From an uncultured Selenomonadales bacterium (GTDB taxonomy: Bacteria > Bacillota > Negativicutes > Selenomonadales > Selenomonadaceae), in NCBI GenBank assembly GCA_946547205.1, contig CAMNPA010000066.1, positions 1 to 6,889 on the forward strand: DNA of 6,889 nt, read 5' to 3'. The notes under the pieces were generated by a model, which saw nothing but the letters and a program-made list of their open reading frames with translations, searched no databases and was not told the origin of the DNA. The position numbers and the translations under genes are program-made. Numbering within the stretch: position 1 is the first letter of the stretch; every line of letters starts with the position of its first letter. Below, in pieces: positions 1 through 6,231 of the stretch.

Positions 1-24
1 AAGCGAGCTGTTAGCTCGTTTTTT
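1..24 (+). terminator. Rho-independent terminator
   Basis: A perfect 6-bp stem, CGAGCT (4-9) and AGCTCG (13-18), closes a three-base GTT loop and is followed by six T (19-24). The flanking AAG and TTT can extend the stem by G-T and A-T pairs. It would end a plus-strand gene lying left of the window. On the minus strand the hairpin is preceded by six A and reaches the window edge after CTT, so it may also serve the small minus-strand gene ending at 69, but the needed T-run cannot be seen. Confidence 0.65.
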
Positions 25-68
25 CTGCCTCGTTTAATGCTTTGTTTGCCGCTAAGAGCAAAATTAGT

Positions 69-179
69 TTAAGAGTTCAACCAATCTATCAAAAAGTCTG
101 CGAGCGCAAATGCGAAACTTCCAACGGCAATGCCCAAACCGACACTGGAAATTATTAATTGCGTAAGAGTCTTTGACAA
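69..179 (-). CDS. Small hydrophobic membrane peptide (36 aa), toxin- or holin-like in style
   Basis: A 36-codon gene starts with TTG at 179-177 and stops with TAA at 71-69. The start is chosen because AGGAGG (194-189) lies exactly nine bases upstream. The peptide begins MSKTLTQLII and ends ALADFLIDWLNS. Residues 8-31 form one hydrophobic span with small-residue packing (G14, G16, G20, A23, A25, A27, including a GxxxG) and acidic residues D28 and D32 near the C-terminal edge. There is no signal-peptidase site, so it should be a single-pass inner-membrane peptide. Length and composition resemble holin-like or type I toxin peptides of Firmicutes, but I recognise no specific family. It has its own promoter, and its ribosome site sits in a strong hairpin, so translation is probably gated. 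The opposing hydrophilic frame from GTG 189 is less plausible because that GTG overlaps the AGGAGG itself. Confidence 0.6.
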   Translation of the reverse strand: MSKTLTQLIISSVGLGIAVGSFAFALADFLIDWLNS

Positions 180-180
180 A

Positions 181-215
181 GGCGTTCACCTCCTCTCTTA
201 CGAGGAGAAAACGCC
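181..215 (-). promoter_or_regulatory. Hairpin sequestering the ribosome-binding site of the 36-aa gene
   Basis: On the minus-strand transcript, GGCGTT (215-210) pairs with AACGCC (186-181), and CTCCTC (207-202) pairs with GAGGAG (195-190). A 2x3 internal loop (209-208 and 189-187) lies between them, and the apical loop is six bases (201-196). The AGGAGG at 194-189 is therefore nearly all inside the stem and paired with an anti-Shine-Dalgarno CTCCTC. No T-run follows on either strand, so this is not a terminator. The inferred role is repression of translation until the structure opens, through a partner RNA, temperature, a ligand or RNA processing. Confidence 0.65.
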
Positions 216-237
216 AAACTAACAACTCGCACGCCGT

Positions 238-267
238 AGTTTAGCATATCTTTTTTTTCTTTTTCAA
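238..267 (-). promoter_or_regulatory. Promoter for the small minus-strand gene
   Basis: Reading leftwards, TTGAAA (267-262) is followed by an A-rich 18-base spacer and TAAACT (243-238), with TG at 246-245 giving an extended -10. An alternative pairing is TTGTTG (270-265) with TATGCT (248-243), 16 bases apart. Either would start transcription around 230 and leave a leader of about 50 bases containing the 181-215 hairpin. Confidence 0.45.
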
Positions 268-640
268 CAAAAAGTCAATCAGTATGAATTGCCTTCCGAC
301 GTGCGGCGGCTGATAGACGAAGGAGCGATTTTTTAATACATAGTCGAGACAGCGAACGACGCTAAAAACGCAAAATCAGCTTAGGGGTATAAAGTATCGT
401 GCGAAGTAAAATCGGCGCGTTCTGGGGCAAATTAGGCGCCTTAATGGGCGTGATTTATTCGGCTGAATTCTCCGATTTAGAATCGGGAAACCATCAGCAA
501 CGCTTGATAAACGCGAGGTCTATTAAGGCGAGATATTCAGACATGCTGATTATTTTTTGACCACGTCATTAATGGATTCGTCAGCGTCGTCGATTGTTTG
601 ACTTCGCAGGTGATTTAGCTCGTCTTGAAGGCAGATATAA
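268..640. other. Stretch without an intact gene; short gene-like fragments
   Basis: No convincing complete gene is visible. In the plus frame ending at TAA 334-336, codons 271-333 read KVNQYELPSDVRR followed by LIDEGAIF. This is protein-like but has no start, so it may be the tail of a lost gene. A 53-codon plus frame from GTG 399 to TGA 558-560 contains a glycine-rich apolar run (IGAFWGKLGALMGVIYSA) but has only a weak AGGGG 11 bases upstream. A short perfect stem-loop, CCGATT (472-477), TAG, AATCGG (481-486), lacks a T-run. I cannot assign any of these a function. Confidence 0.4.
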
Positions 641-825
641 TCTTCCGGCAATTTGTCGGCTTGGTCTTTAGCTGCTGATAAGCTCAAGCAAGCGTGGTTC
701 CGTGAAAGTAGCAGTTGCGGTTTGTCGGTGTCCTCAAAACCTAACGAAGTCGGTGCCGAGGAAGTGCAAAAGCTCGCGAATTGAAAGCCGCCTTGAGAAA
801 ATTTATTGACGAGAACAATCTTTGA
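641..825 (+). pseudogene. Frameshifted 3' remnant of an unidentified gene
   Basis: Two adjoining plus frames carry protein-like sequence that joins naturally with one frame change. Frame one runs from 641 to TGA 782-784 and includes AADKLKQAWFRES and later PNEVGAEEVQKLA. Frame two, closed by TAA at 742-744 upstream, continues as ARELKAALRKFIDENNL and stops at TGA 823-825. The shift lies between 745 and 781, probably near the AAAA at 768-771. Ten bases after the last stop comes a clear terminator, which is what the end of a real gene should look like. The encoded tail is Lys/Glu/Ala-rich and helical. I do not recognise the family. The upstream part of the gene is missing or too degraded to follow, so this call is tentative. 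Confidence 0.25.
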
Positions 826-835
826 ATAAAAATAT

Positions 836-862
836 AGCCGTTCCAAATGAAGCGGCTTTTTT
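836..862 (+). terminator. Rho-independent terminator
   Basis: AGCCG (836-840) pairs with CGGCT (853-857), and TTC (841-843) pairs with GAA (849-851), with G852 bulged and CAAAT as the loop. The T-run covers 857-862, and an A-rich stretch precedes the stem. It follows the stop at 825 by ten bases, so it probably ended the decayed plus-strand gene there. It also insulates the downstream operon from read-through. Confidence 0.7.
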
Positions 863-993
863 GGTGTAAGGAAAAATTCTGGTCGATATGATGAAAGTAT
901 TGGCGATAATGGCAGCAAATGCCCGTTAAATTTATCCGCTCCTGCAAATGCCAAACATTTCCGCTCTGAGTTCTCCGCCGTCGTTGGCTTTGG

Positions 994-1022
994 TTGCCAA
1001 AAGTCAACGTTCAAGATATAAT
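994..1022 (+). promoter_or_regulatory. Sigma-70/A-type promoter of the glycerophosphotransferase operon
   Basis: TTGCCA (994-999, five of six bases matching TTGACA) and a perfect TATAAT (1017-1022) are separated by exactly 17 bases. Transcription would start near 1029, giving a leader of about 157 bases before the ATG at 1186. No other terminator or equally good promoter lies between here and gene A, so this is the best candidate for driving genes A, B and C. Confidence 0.65.
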
Positions 1023-1173
1023 TTGTGATGTTTATTGCTCATCTCGGCGATGAAAAAATTGACATAAGGCAGCCGTTTTGAAATTGAAACGCGAACAGAT
1101 TACAAGCGTCGATTTCGGCTTAAAACTTTTTTGACGGCACCTTTCATGCGTGGAGAATTTATCAAAGCGGCAC

Positions 1174-1177
1174 GGAG
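1174..1177 (+). promoter_or_regulatory. Ribosome-binding site that decides the start of gene A
   Basis: GGAG at 1174-1177 lies eight bases before ATG 1186. The in-frame GTG at 1150, which would add 12 residues, has no comparable site upstream. The ATG is therefore preferred. Confidence 0.7.
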
Positions 1178-1185
1178 TGATTCAA

Positions 1186-2865
1186 ATGGCTTTAATCGAA
1201 TTGACCGAAGAACAACCCGTTGACGAAAAAATTTTGGCGAAGTATTCAAATCAGCTGTTGAAATTATCGCAGGGACGCGCGTCCAAAAACGTTGAGCCCG
1301 AAGTCGCGATTTTTTACAGGAAACAAATTTTGTCGCGGCGTCTGCTGAAAATTTCCGTCGAAGATTTATCGAAAGCTCCGGCTCAATCGTGGTACGGCGA
1401 ATATATCGCGCTGTTGGCAATCCGCATAAAAAATCCGGCGTTGCAAATCATCAGCAGAGAAATCGTCGCGGAGCTACTTCAGTGGTACAGAGAACATTTT
1501 CAATCGGACGAACGAGAATTGGCAGTTTTGGGGCTGATTCAATTCATGACGCCGCTTGAACTCATGGTGCCGTTCAATCAGCATTTGTGGCATTCGACAA
1601 TGCGAGCCGATGTCCGCGCAGTGATTTTGGAGCAATATCCGTCCGTCAACTACACCGACAGAGAAATTGCCGCGTATTGGCTTTACCGCCAATCAAAGCG
1701 GCGTCACGAGTTCGGAAAAATTCGCGTGGTGTTTATCGTTCAGTCGCGTATCACGTGCGATAAATTTTTGCCCGTTTATGAAGCGATGACTTCCCGCAAC
1801 GATATAGAGGCTTTTTTATTTCTGCACACGGACACAAATTATAAACACGCCGCCGGCTCCTGGAAATATTTTCGCGACAAATATCCCGACGCGATAATTT
1901 ACGATAACTGCACGCTGCCCGACCTTCAACTTTTGAAGCCCGATTATGTTTTCATAAGCAATCCTTACGAGAATCGGCGCACGTTCCTTTCTCTGCGCGT
2001 CAATGACATTGTGAAGTTCGCTAAAGTCTGCGTCATATCTTACGGCGCAACGTTGGCTTACAGTTTCGCGAATCGACTGTTCGACGACTTCCCGAATTTT
2101 TACGGCAACGTTTACATGATGTTTTGTTCCGGCAAGTCAATCAAAGCTTTGGCAGAAAAAAAATTCACGACGAATTTAAATCGGCAGCACTTTGAATTTT
2201 GCGGCTATCCCGAATTGAAAAGCTGGTATCAACTTGAAAAGTCTCCGTCTTCCAAAAAACGTATTCTCTGGACACCGCGTTGGACGCCCGGTTCTCGTCA
2301 AGAATCACGCGTCGGCGGCAGTCACTTCTTGAAATACAAAGACAAGTTCATTGCGCTGACCGATCGTTACGGCGGCAAGGTTGAGTTGTATTTTCGTCCG
2401 CACATGAATCTTTTCCGCGAGCTTGTAAGAAACGGCGATATGACCAATGCCGAAGTCGACGCTTACAAAAAAAATTTGGACGCGGCGCACGTCATCCGTC
2501 ACACAAATCTTGCCGATATGAACAATTCACTGCGCAACGTCGATATTTTTCTAACCGACTATTCAAGCATCGTGATTGATTTGTTTCTGACCGGTCGTCC
2601 CGTGATTTATTGCGACTTTCCCGAAGCCGTGCCGCTGCCCGAATATAAAGAAATGTTTTCGGCAATGTACATCGCGCACGGTTGGCAAGACGTTGAACGG
2701 TATCTTGATGACCTTATTGCCGATAAAGACCCGTTGTTTGCCGGACGCCAAAAAATTGCCGCGAAGATTTACGAGACTCATAAAGACGCGACGGAAAAAA
2801 TTATCGAGAGAATTTTAAAAGACTTTAACGCCAATTTGGAGGCTGGTGCTTATGGAAAAAATTAA
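1186..2865 (+). CDS. CDP-glycerol glycerophosphotransferase family protein (gene A)
   Basis: This 559-residue protein looks like a GT-B-fold transferase of the TagB/TagF (Glyphos_transf) superfamily. Members move a polyol phosphate, classically glycerol phosphate from CDP-glycerol, onto a surface-polymer precursor on the cytoplasmic face of the membrane. Residues 1-178 are mostly helical and unrecognised. The N-terminal Rossmann half starts at IRVVFIVQSR (from 179) and includes LKPDYVFISNPYENRR. The donor-binding half follows, with WTPRW (362-366) in place of the family's (Y/W)APTW, RPHMN (404-408, H406) for the usual xxHP motif, and TDYSSIVIDLFLTGRPVIY (from 457). I see no membrane span or signal peptide. 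The C-terminal codons overlap the start of gene B by 14 bases, so the two are probably translationally coupled. The HMN in place of HP suggests a diverged donor or acceptor. The real substrate could be another CDP-polyol or a glycan, and glycerol phosphate transfer itself is not shown by the sequence. Confidence 0.85.
   Translation: MALIELTEEQPVDEKILAKYSNQLLKLSQGRASKNVEPEVAIFYRKQILSRRLLKISVEDLSKAPAQSWYGEYIALLAIRIKNPALQIISREIVAELLQWYREHFQSDERELAVLGLIQFMTPLELMVPFNQHLWHSTMRADVRAVILEQYPSVNYTDREIAAYWLYRQSKRRHEFGKIRVVFIVQSRITCDKFLPVYEAMTSRNDIEAFLFLHTDTNYKHAAGSWKYFRDKYPDAIIYDNCTLPDLQLLKPDYVFISNPYENRRTFLSLRVNDIVKFAKVCVISYGATLAYSFANRLFDDFPNFYGNVYMMFCSGKSIKALAEKKFTTNLNRQHFEFCGYPELKSWYQLEKSPSSKKRILWTPRWTPGSRQESRVGGSHFLKYKDKFIALTDRYGGKVELYFRPHMNLFRELVRNGDMTNAEVDAYKKNLDAAHVIRHTNLADMNNSLRNVDIFLTDYSSIVIDLFLTGRPVIYCDFPEAVPLPEYKEMFSAMYIAHGWQDVERYLDDLIADKDPLFAGRQKIAAKIYETHKDATEKIIERILKDFNANLEAGAYGKN
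2836..2860 (+). repeat. Translation-start repeat, copy 1
   Basis: These 25 bases match 5323-5347 at 22 positions, differing at 2843, 2846 and 2857. The repeat covers GGAGG, the nine-base spacer and the first codons (ATG GAR AAA). Here it lies inside the last codons of gene A, so the copy before gene C must carry a scrap of A's 3' end along with B's start. Confidence 0.7.
2838..2842 (+). promoter_or_regulatory. Ribosome-binding site of gene B, inside gene A
   Basis: GGAGG lies nine bases before ATG 2852. The in-frame GTG at 2846 is only three bases away, too close to be used. The same arrangement is repeated before gene C, which supports ATG 2852 as the true start. Confidence 0.75.
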
Positions 2866-5302
2866 CGTTGTGCTCGTCTTGATGAACCGCGATTTGTTGG
2901 ACGGCGCAATAAAAAATTTGAACTTCGACAACGTGAATTTGTCAGCAATAATCATGGACAACGACTACGAGGAAAATTTTCAGCTCGGCGAAACTCCAAT
3001 GACAATTCTGGTCGGCGAAGAGCAAATTCCCGTTGATTCGTTCGCGCTCATGCAAAAAGTTATCAGAGCCATGCTGAAAAATGCGAAGGATTATTTGTGG
3101 CTGATTCGCGGCTGCGTGAAAGACCTCGGCGATCTTTTGAAGGCGAAACGTTTTTTGATGACAAACGGCGTGCCCGAAAGGAATATCGTCAACTTTGAAG
3201 TTGCCTCGCAAATTTCCGCGACGTGGCTTGCGAATCTGAATCACGTTGAAAATTTCGGTGCGGACTATTTCGCGACGGGCGACGAATATACTCGCGGCGG
3301 CTTGAACATGAATTTGATTCCGTCGGACGCGCGCGGTGTGAATCTCGCCGATGTCAATCAGGATTTGCGACAAAGCTGGTTGACGGCGAAATATGTTTTT
3401 GAACACGTCAAGCCCGGCACGATAAAATTTGTTCTCATCGGACTCGCGCCGCACAGTTTTTATTACGACAACGCCAAAGATTTTCTGCACGCGCCGAAAA
3501 ATTTGCAGTACGCCTGCGCCTTCGACAAGCTGAACGTTCGCGACGAAATGCTTATGAATTTAATCAGCGACGACGCCAAAAAATTTTTCGCGACCGCAAC
3601 CGAAGCCGACGTAAATTTTGACGGCATAAGGCAGACGCTCAACGGCTCCGTTTCTGCAAAGGCGATAGCCGCTTGGGGCAGCGACACGAAATTTTTGGCG
3701 GCGGACTCATTTGACGACAACGTTCAGATTCTGCAAAATTATATCGAACTCTGCTTGGAGCACGGTGCGCAACCGATTGGCGTTATCTTTCCGTTCGCGC
3801 CCGCAACCCGCAAAAATTACAACGCCGACCTTTTAAAAGTTTTCCGCGCCACGATTCGAGAGCTTGAAGAAAATTACGACTTCCCTTGCGTTGACATGTT
3901 TGAAATGAAAATCGGCAACGATTGTTTCTTCGACATGACGCACGTAAATTCAAAAGGTCAAATCTTCACGAGTGCGCTGCTCTCGCTGAAACTTTTCAAC
4001 AAAGGACTTCTTCCCGCAGAAAATTTCTTGGATACGACTTACGAATATCTGAAGCGTTTGGCGTTGATTGCTCCGAAAGACGACTACAACGCGTTGACGG
4101 AACGTGTCTTTGATGCGTCCGCAAAAAAAATTGCCGGCAAGAGCAAAATCAAAATCGGCTTTGCAATGTTGGAAGCGGCTCATTGGTGCGGCAAAGATTT
4201 ATACAATTTCTTCGCCGGTGATGAACGTTTCGATACGACGGTCTTTCTGTCAATGGACTTTCACAAGGACATCAATGACGTTGTCAAAAAAGATTTTCTG
4301 GAAGGCGTCGAACAGTTGCGCTCGCACGGACTGAACGTCGTCGCCGTGGACGATTTTGATGCGAACATTCCCGCGCAGGACGTGATGATTTATTTGACGC
4401 CTTACATGCAATATTTCGCCAAGCCGTTCCAAATTCAAAGCTTGACGCCGAAAACTTTAATCGCTTACATTCCCTACGCTTACGATTCGTCGTTCCACAT
4501 CAAATCGTTCTACAGCCAAATGATCATTCTCATTGCGTGGAAAATTTTTTTCTCGTCAACGGTCACTTTCGATTTGTACAAGGAGAAAGCCGTTATCGGA
4601 GCACCGCGCGGAATTTACAGCGGCTATCCGAAGATGGATATTTTTTTCAAAGCCGACGCCGAGTTTAATTTCGATTGGAAGACGACACGTCCCGACGCGA
4701 AGAAAATCATTTGGGCTCCGCACCATTCCATTGCAAGCACCACGTCCATTGTTTATGCAACTTTCCAATGGAATTATGAGTTCATGTACGAATTCGCCAA
4801 AGCTCATCCCGAAACGTCGTGGATTGTCAAGCCGCACCCATGGCTGTTTTTTACGGCGGTCACCGAAAAAATTTTCCCGTCTGCCGAAGCTTTGGACGAG
4901 TATTGGCGAAAATGGAACGAGCTGCCCAACGCGCAAGTTTATATTGGTGCTTACTATCAGCACGTCTTCGCCACGAGTGACGCCATGATTCACGACTGCG
5001 GCTCTTTCATTGCCGAATATCAATACGTCGATAAGCCCATGATTTATTTGACGCGCGACACTCAAAAGTTTAACGACCTCGGCGACGAAATTTTGAAAGT
5101 CTCTTATTGCGTTGACGGTCAAGATTCGGACGCCATTGCCGCGACGATTCAACGTGTCATCATCGAAGGCGACGACTATCAATCTGCCGCACGCCGCGAA
5201 ATTTTTGATAAGTATTTGAACTATCCGCAAGCCAACGGAATGCTTGCAAGCGAATTCATTTATCGGAGCATTGACGACGAATTCAAACTTTCGTCGGAAT
5301 GA
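2852..5302 (+). CDS. Three-part fusion: Rossmann-like domain, SGNH-like domain, glycerophosphotransferase-like domain (gene B)
   Basis: This 816-residue protein appears to be a fusion. Residues 1-115 alternate strands and helices (INVVLVLMNRD, DYLWLIRG, NGVPERNIVNFE), like small Rossmann domains of sugar-modifying enzymes. Residues about 121-390 resemble an SGNH/GDSL hydrolase or acyltransferase: GADYFATGDEY from 136, a strand FVLIGLAPHSFYYD (193-206), and DMTH (361-364), which fits the DxxH catalytic pair of that fold. A classic GDS serine motif is not obvious. A helical linker follows, with one 28-residue unit (399-426). From about 430 the protein is a second GT-B glycerophosphotransferase-like module, with WAPHHS (from 621, H624/H625), KPHPW (660-664, H662) and HDCGSF (714-719) in the position of TDYSS. 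There is no signal peptide. Residues 551-565 are apolar but continuous with the fold, so the protein is probably cytosolic or peripheral. The inferred job is transfer of a phosphopolyol-type group plus ester chemistry on the same surface glycan. The transferase assignment is firm at superfamily level, the SGNH one moderate. Confidence 0.8.
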   Translation: MEKINVVLVLMNRDLLDGAIKNLNFDNVNLSAIIMDNDYEENFQLGETPMTILVGEEQIPVDSFALMQKVIRAMLKNAKDYLWLIRGCVKDLGDLLKAKRFLMTNGVPERNIVNFEVASQISATWLANLNHVENFGADYFATGDEYTRGGLNMNLIPSDARGVNLADVNQDLRQSWLTAKYVFEHVKPGTIKFVLIGLAPHSFYYDNAKDFLHAPKNLQYACAFDKLNVRDEMLMNLISDDAKKFFATATEADVNFDGIRQTLNGSVSAKAIAAWGSDTKFLAADSFDDNVQILQNYIELCLEHGAQPIGVIFPFAPATRKNYNADLLKVFRATIRELEENYDFPCVDMFEMKIGNDCFFDMTHVNSKGQIFTSALLSLKLFNKGLLPAENFLDTTYEYLKRLALIAPKDDYNALTERVFDASAKKIAGKSKIKIGFAMLEAAHWCGKDLYNFFAGDERFDTTVFLSMDFHKDINDVVKKDFLEGVEQLRSHGLNVVAVDDFDANIPAQDVMIYLTPYMQYFAKPFQIQSLTPKTLIAYIPYAYDSSFHIKSFYSQMIILIAWKIFFSSTVTFDLYKEKAVIGAPRGIYSGYPKMDIFFKADAEFNFDWKTTRPDAKKIIWAPHHSIASTTSIVYATFQWNYEFMYEFAKAHPETSWIVKPHPWLFFTAVTEKIFPSAEALDEYWRKWNELPNAQVYIGAYYQHVFATSDAMIHDCGSFIAEYQYVDKPMIYLTRDTQKFNDLGDEILKVSYCVDGQDSDAIAATIQRVIIEGDDYQSAARREIFDKYLNYPQANGMLASEFIYRSIDDEFKLSSE
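3407..3441 (+). repeat. 35-bp identical direct repeat, copy 1 (in gene B)
   Basis: This segment encodes VKPGTIKFVLIG and is identical base for base to 5569-5603 in gene C, 2,162 bases downstream. It is the longest perfect match I found between the two paralogs. Confidence 0.8.
4046..4129 (+). repeat. Single 28-residue helical unit in gene B
   Basis: Residues 399-426 (YLKRLALIAPKDDY, then NALTERVFDASAKK) align without gaps to the three tandem units in gene C at 5980-6231, most closely the third (shared KDDYN, R at position 20, F at 22, then SA-K). It links the SGNH-like and transferase domains. Confidence 0.6.
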
Positions 5303-5322
5303 TATAGTAAGTTGTTTATTTT

Positions 5323-5347
5323 TTGGAGGTTGTTGCTTATGGAGAAA
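5323..5347 (+). repeat. Translation-start repeat, copy 2
   Basis: It matches 2836-2860 at 22 of 25 bases. Upstream of it, the 5303-5322 stretch shows no similarity to the end of gene A, so the duplication boundary lies at about this point. Confidence 0.7.
5325..5329 (+). promoter_or_regulatory. Ribosome-binding site of gene C
   Basis: GGAGG lies nine bases before ATG 5339. The 36-base gap after gene B holds no hairpin terminator and no clear promoter, so gene C should be transcribed with A and B. Confidence 0.7.
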
Positions 5348-5506
5348 AATGATATTTCCGCGACGTGCCTTGAGAATTTGCGTCACATTGAAGAAAACGG
5401 CGCAGATTATTTCGTGACGGGCAACGAATACGTTCAAGTCGGCTTGAATCTGAGCTATATCCCTCGCGTTCATGCAGATGAAAAAATACATGGGGGGAGG
5501 GTATAC

Positions 5507-5509
5507 TTT
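5507..5509 (+). other. Frameshift point in gene C
   Basis: Alignment to gene B puts the lost base in the T-run 5507-5509. With TTTT here the protein reads VYFSDNNQ, like B's VNLADVNQ. A run of six G (5492-5497) followed by AGGG, 10 to 17 bases upstream, is another slippage-prone place, but shifting there aligns less well with B. Confidence 0.65.
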
Positions 5510-5568
5510 CCGACAACAATCAGACATTGCAGCAGAGCTATCTGATTGCTGAACATGTTTTCTCGCAT

Positions 5569-5603
5569 GTCAAGCCCGGCACGATAAAATTTGTTCTCAT
5601 CGG
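5569..5603 (+). repeat. 35-bp identical direct repeat, copy 2 (in gene C)
   Basis: It is identical to 3407-3441 in gene B and lies just after the frameshift in gene C, in the shifted frame, encoding the same VKPGTIKFVLIG. Confidence 0.8.
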
Positions 5604-5979
5604 TCTGTCGCCCTATGTGGTTTCGGATAAGGATTCGCCTGTTGCCTGCAAGGTAGAAGAAACAATTCTTGAAAATTACTTTAAGCTCTGCCTTGATAAC
5701 GGTGCTAGACCTGTCGCCTTCGTCTTGCCTGTTCATTCGTCTCTGAAAAATCTCTACGATGCCGACACCTTGAAACTCTTCCGCGACACGATTAACAAAG
5801 CCGCTCGGAAATGTAAGGCGGATTTTATCGACTTGCTCGACGCGAAAATTCCCGATAAGCGTTTCAAAGACAAAGCGCATTTTGATTCAGACGGCTCGTC
5901 GGCAATCAGTGCCTTGCTCAGCGCGAAACTTTACTTTGCAAACATTTTCTCTGTCGGAAATATCTTGCACATGGACAAC

Positions 5980-6231
5980 AAATATTTCGACGTGCTTGCC
6001 AAATATTTCCCGAACGATTACAAATCGCTGATTCATCACATCTTTTGCCGCATGGCTTGCGACGACTTCAAACGCCTGTCCGAAACTTTGTCGAAAGAAA
6101 ATTGCATGGATTTGATGGCGCGTGCCTTTTCCGAAAGGACTTACGACCATCTCGCGAAACTTTCCGATATGTTATCAAAGGACGACTATAACGATTTGGC
6201 GGCGCGTATCTTTGAAATTTCCGCAGAAAAA
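5980..6231 (+). repeat. Three tandem 28-residue helical units in gene C
   Basis: Units span 5980-6063 (KYFDVLAKYFPNDY...), 6064-6147 (DFKRLSETLSKENC...) and 6148-6231 (HLAKLSDMLSKDDY...). Shared positions are L/V at 5, Y/C at 14, L at 17, H/R at 20 and F at 22. Units 2 and 3 are the most alike (LS-x-x-LSK at 5-11, DL at 16-17, AR at 19-20). Gene B has a single unit at the same place. The pattern suggests a pair of short helices per unit in a linker that has expanded by repeat duplication. DNA identity between units is low, so the expansion is old or the units have diverged fast. Confidence 0.6.

Noticed and set aside
472..486. Perfect CCGATT/AATCGG stem-loop as a terminator
   Set aside because: No T-run follows on either strand and no gene end is nearby. 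Short palindromes like this arise by chance.
399..560. Plus-strand 53-codon frame from GTG with a glycine-rich apolar segment
   Set aside because: It has only a weak, distant AGGGG, no promoter and no recognisable family. It is mentioned within the fragment region but not called as a gene.
550..1014. Minus-strand open frame of 154 codons starting with TTG
   Set aside because: It has no ribosome site, its start overlaps the -10 of a strong plus-strand promoter, and it runs across a clear plus-strand terminator. Its composition is uneven, with no recognisable domain.
1059..1064. TTGACA as an alternative -35 for gene A
   Set aside because: No acceptable -10 lies 16 to 18 bases downstream. The 994-1022 promoter is far better.
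1150..1185. GTG at 1150 as the start of gene A
   Set aside because: There is no Shine-Dalgarno sequence upstream, whereas ATG 1186 has GGAG at eight bases.
5488..5503. Programmed -1 frameshift on the GGGGGG-AGGG tract of gene C
   Set aside because: The frame does not give a canonical X XXY YYZ slippery heptamer, and alignment to gene B extends in the original frame past this tract to V-Y-F. A lost T at 5507-5509 fits better.
4556..5527. Minus-strand open frame of 323 codons
   Set aside because: It lies antisense to the well-supported gene B and the start of gene C, has no family resemblance and is rich in residues expected from reading the complement of a biased coding strand.
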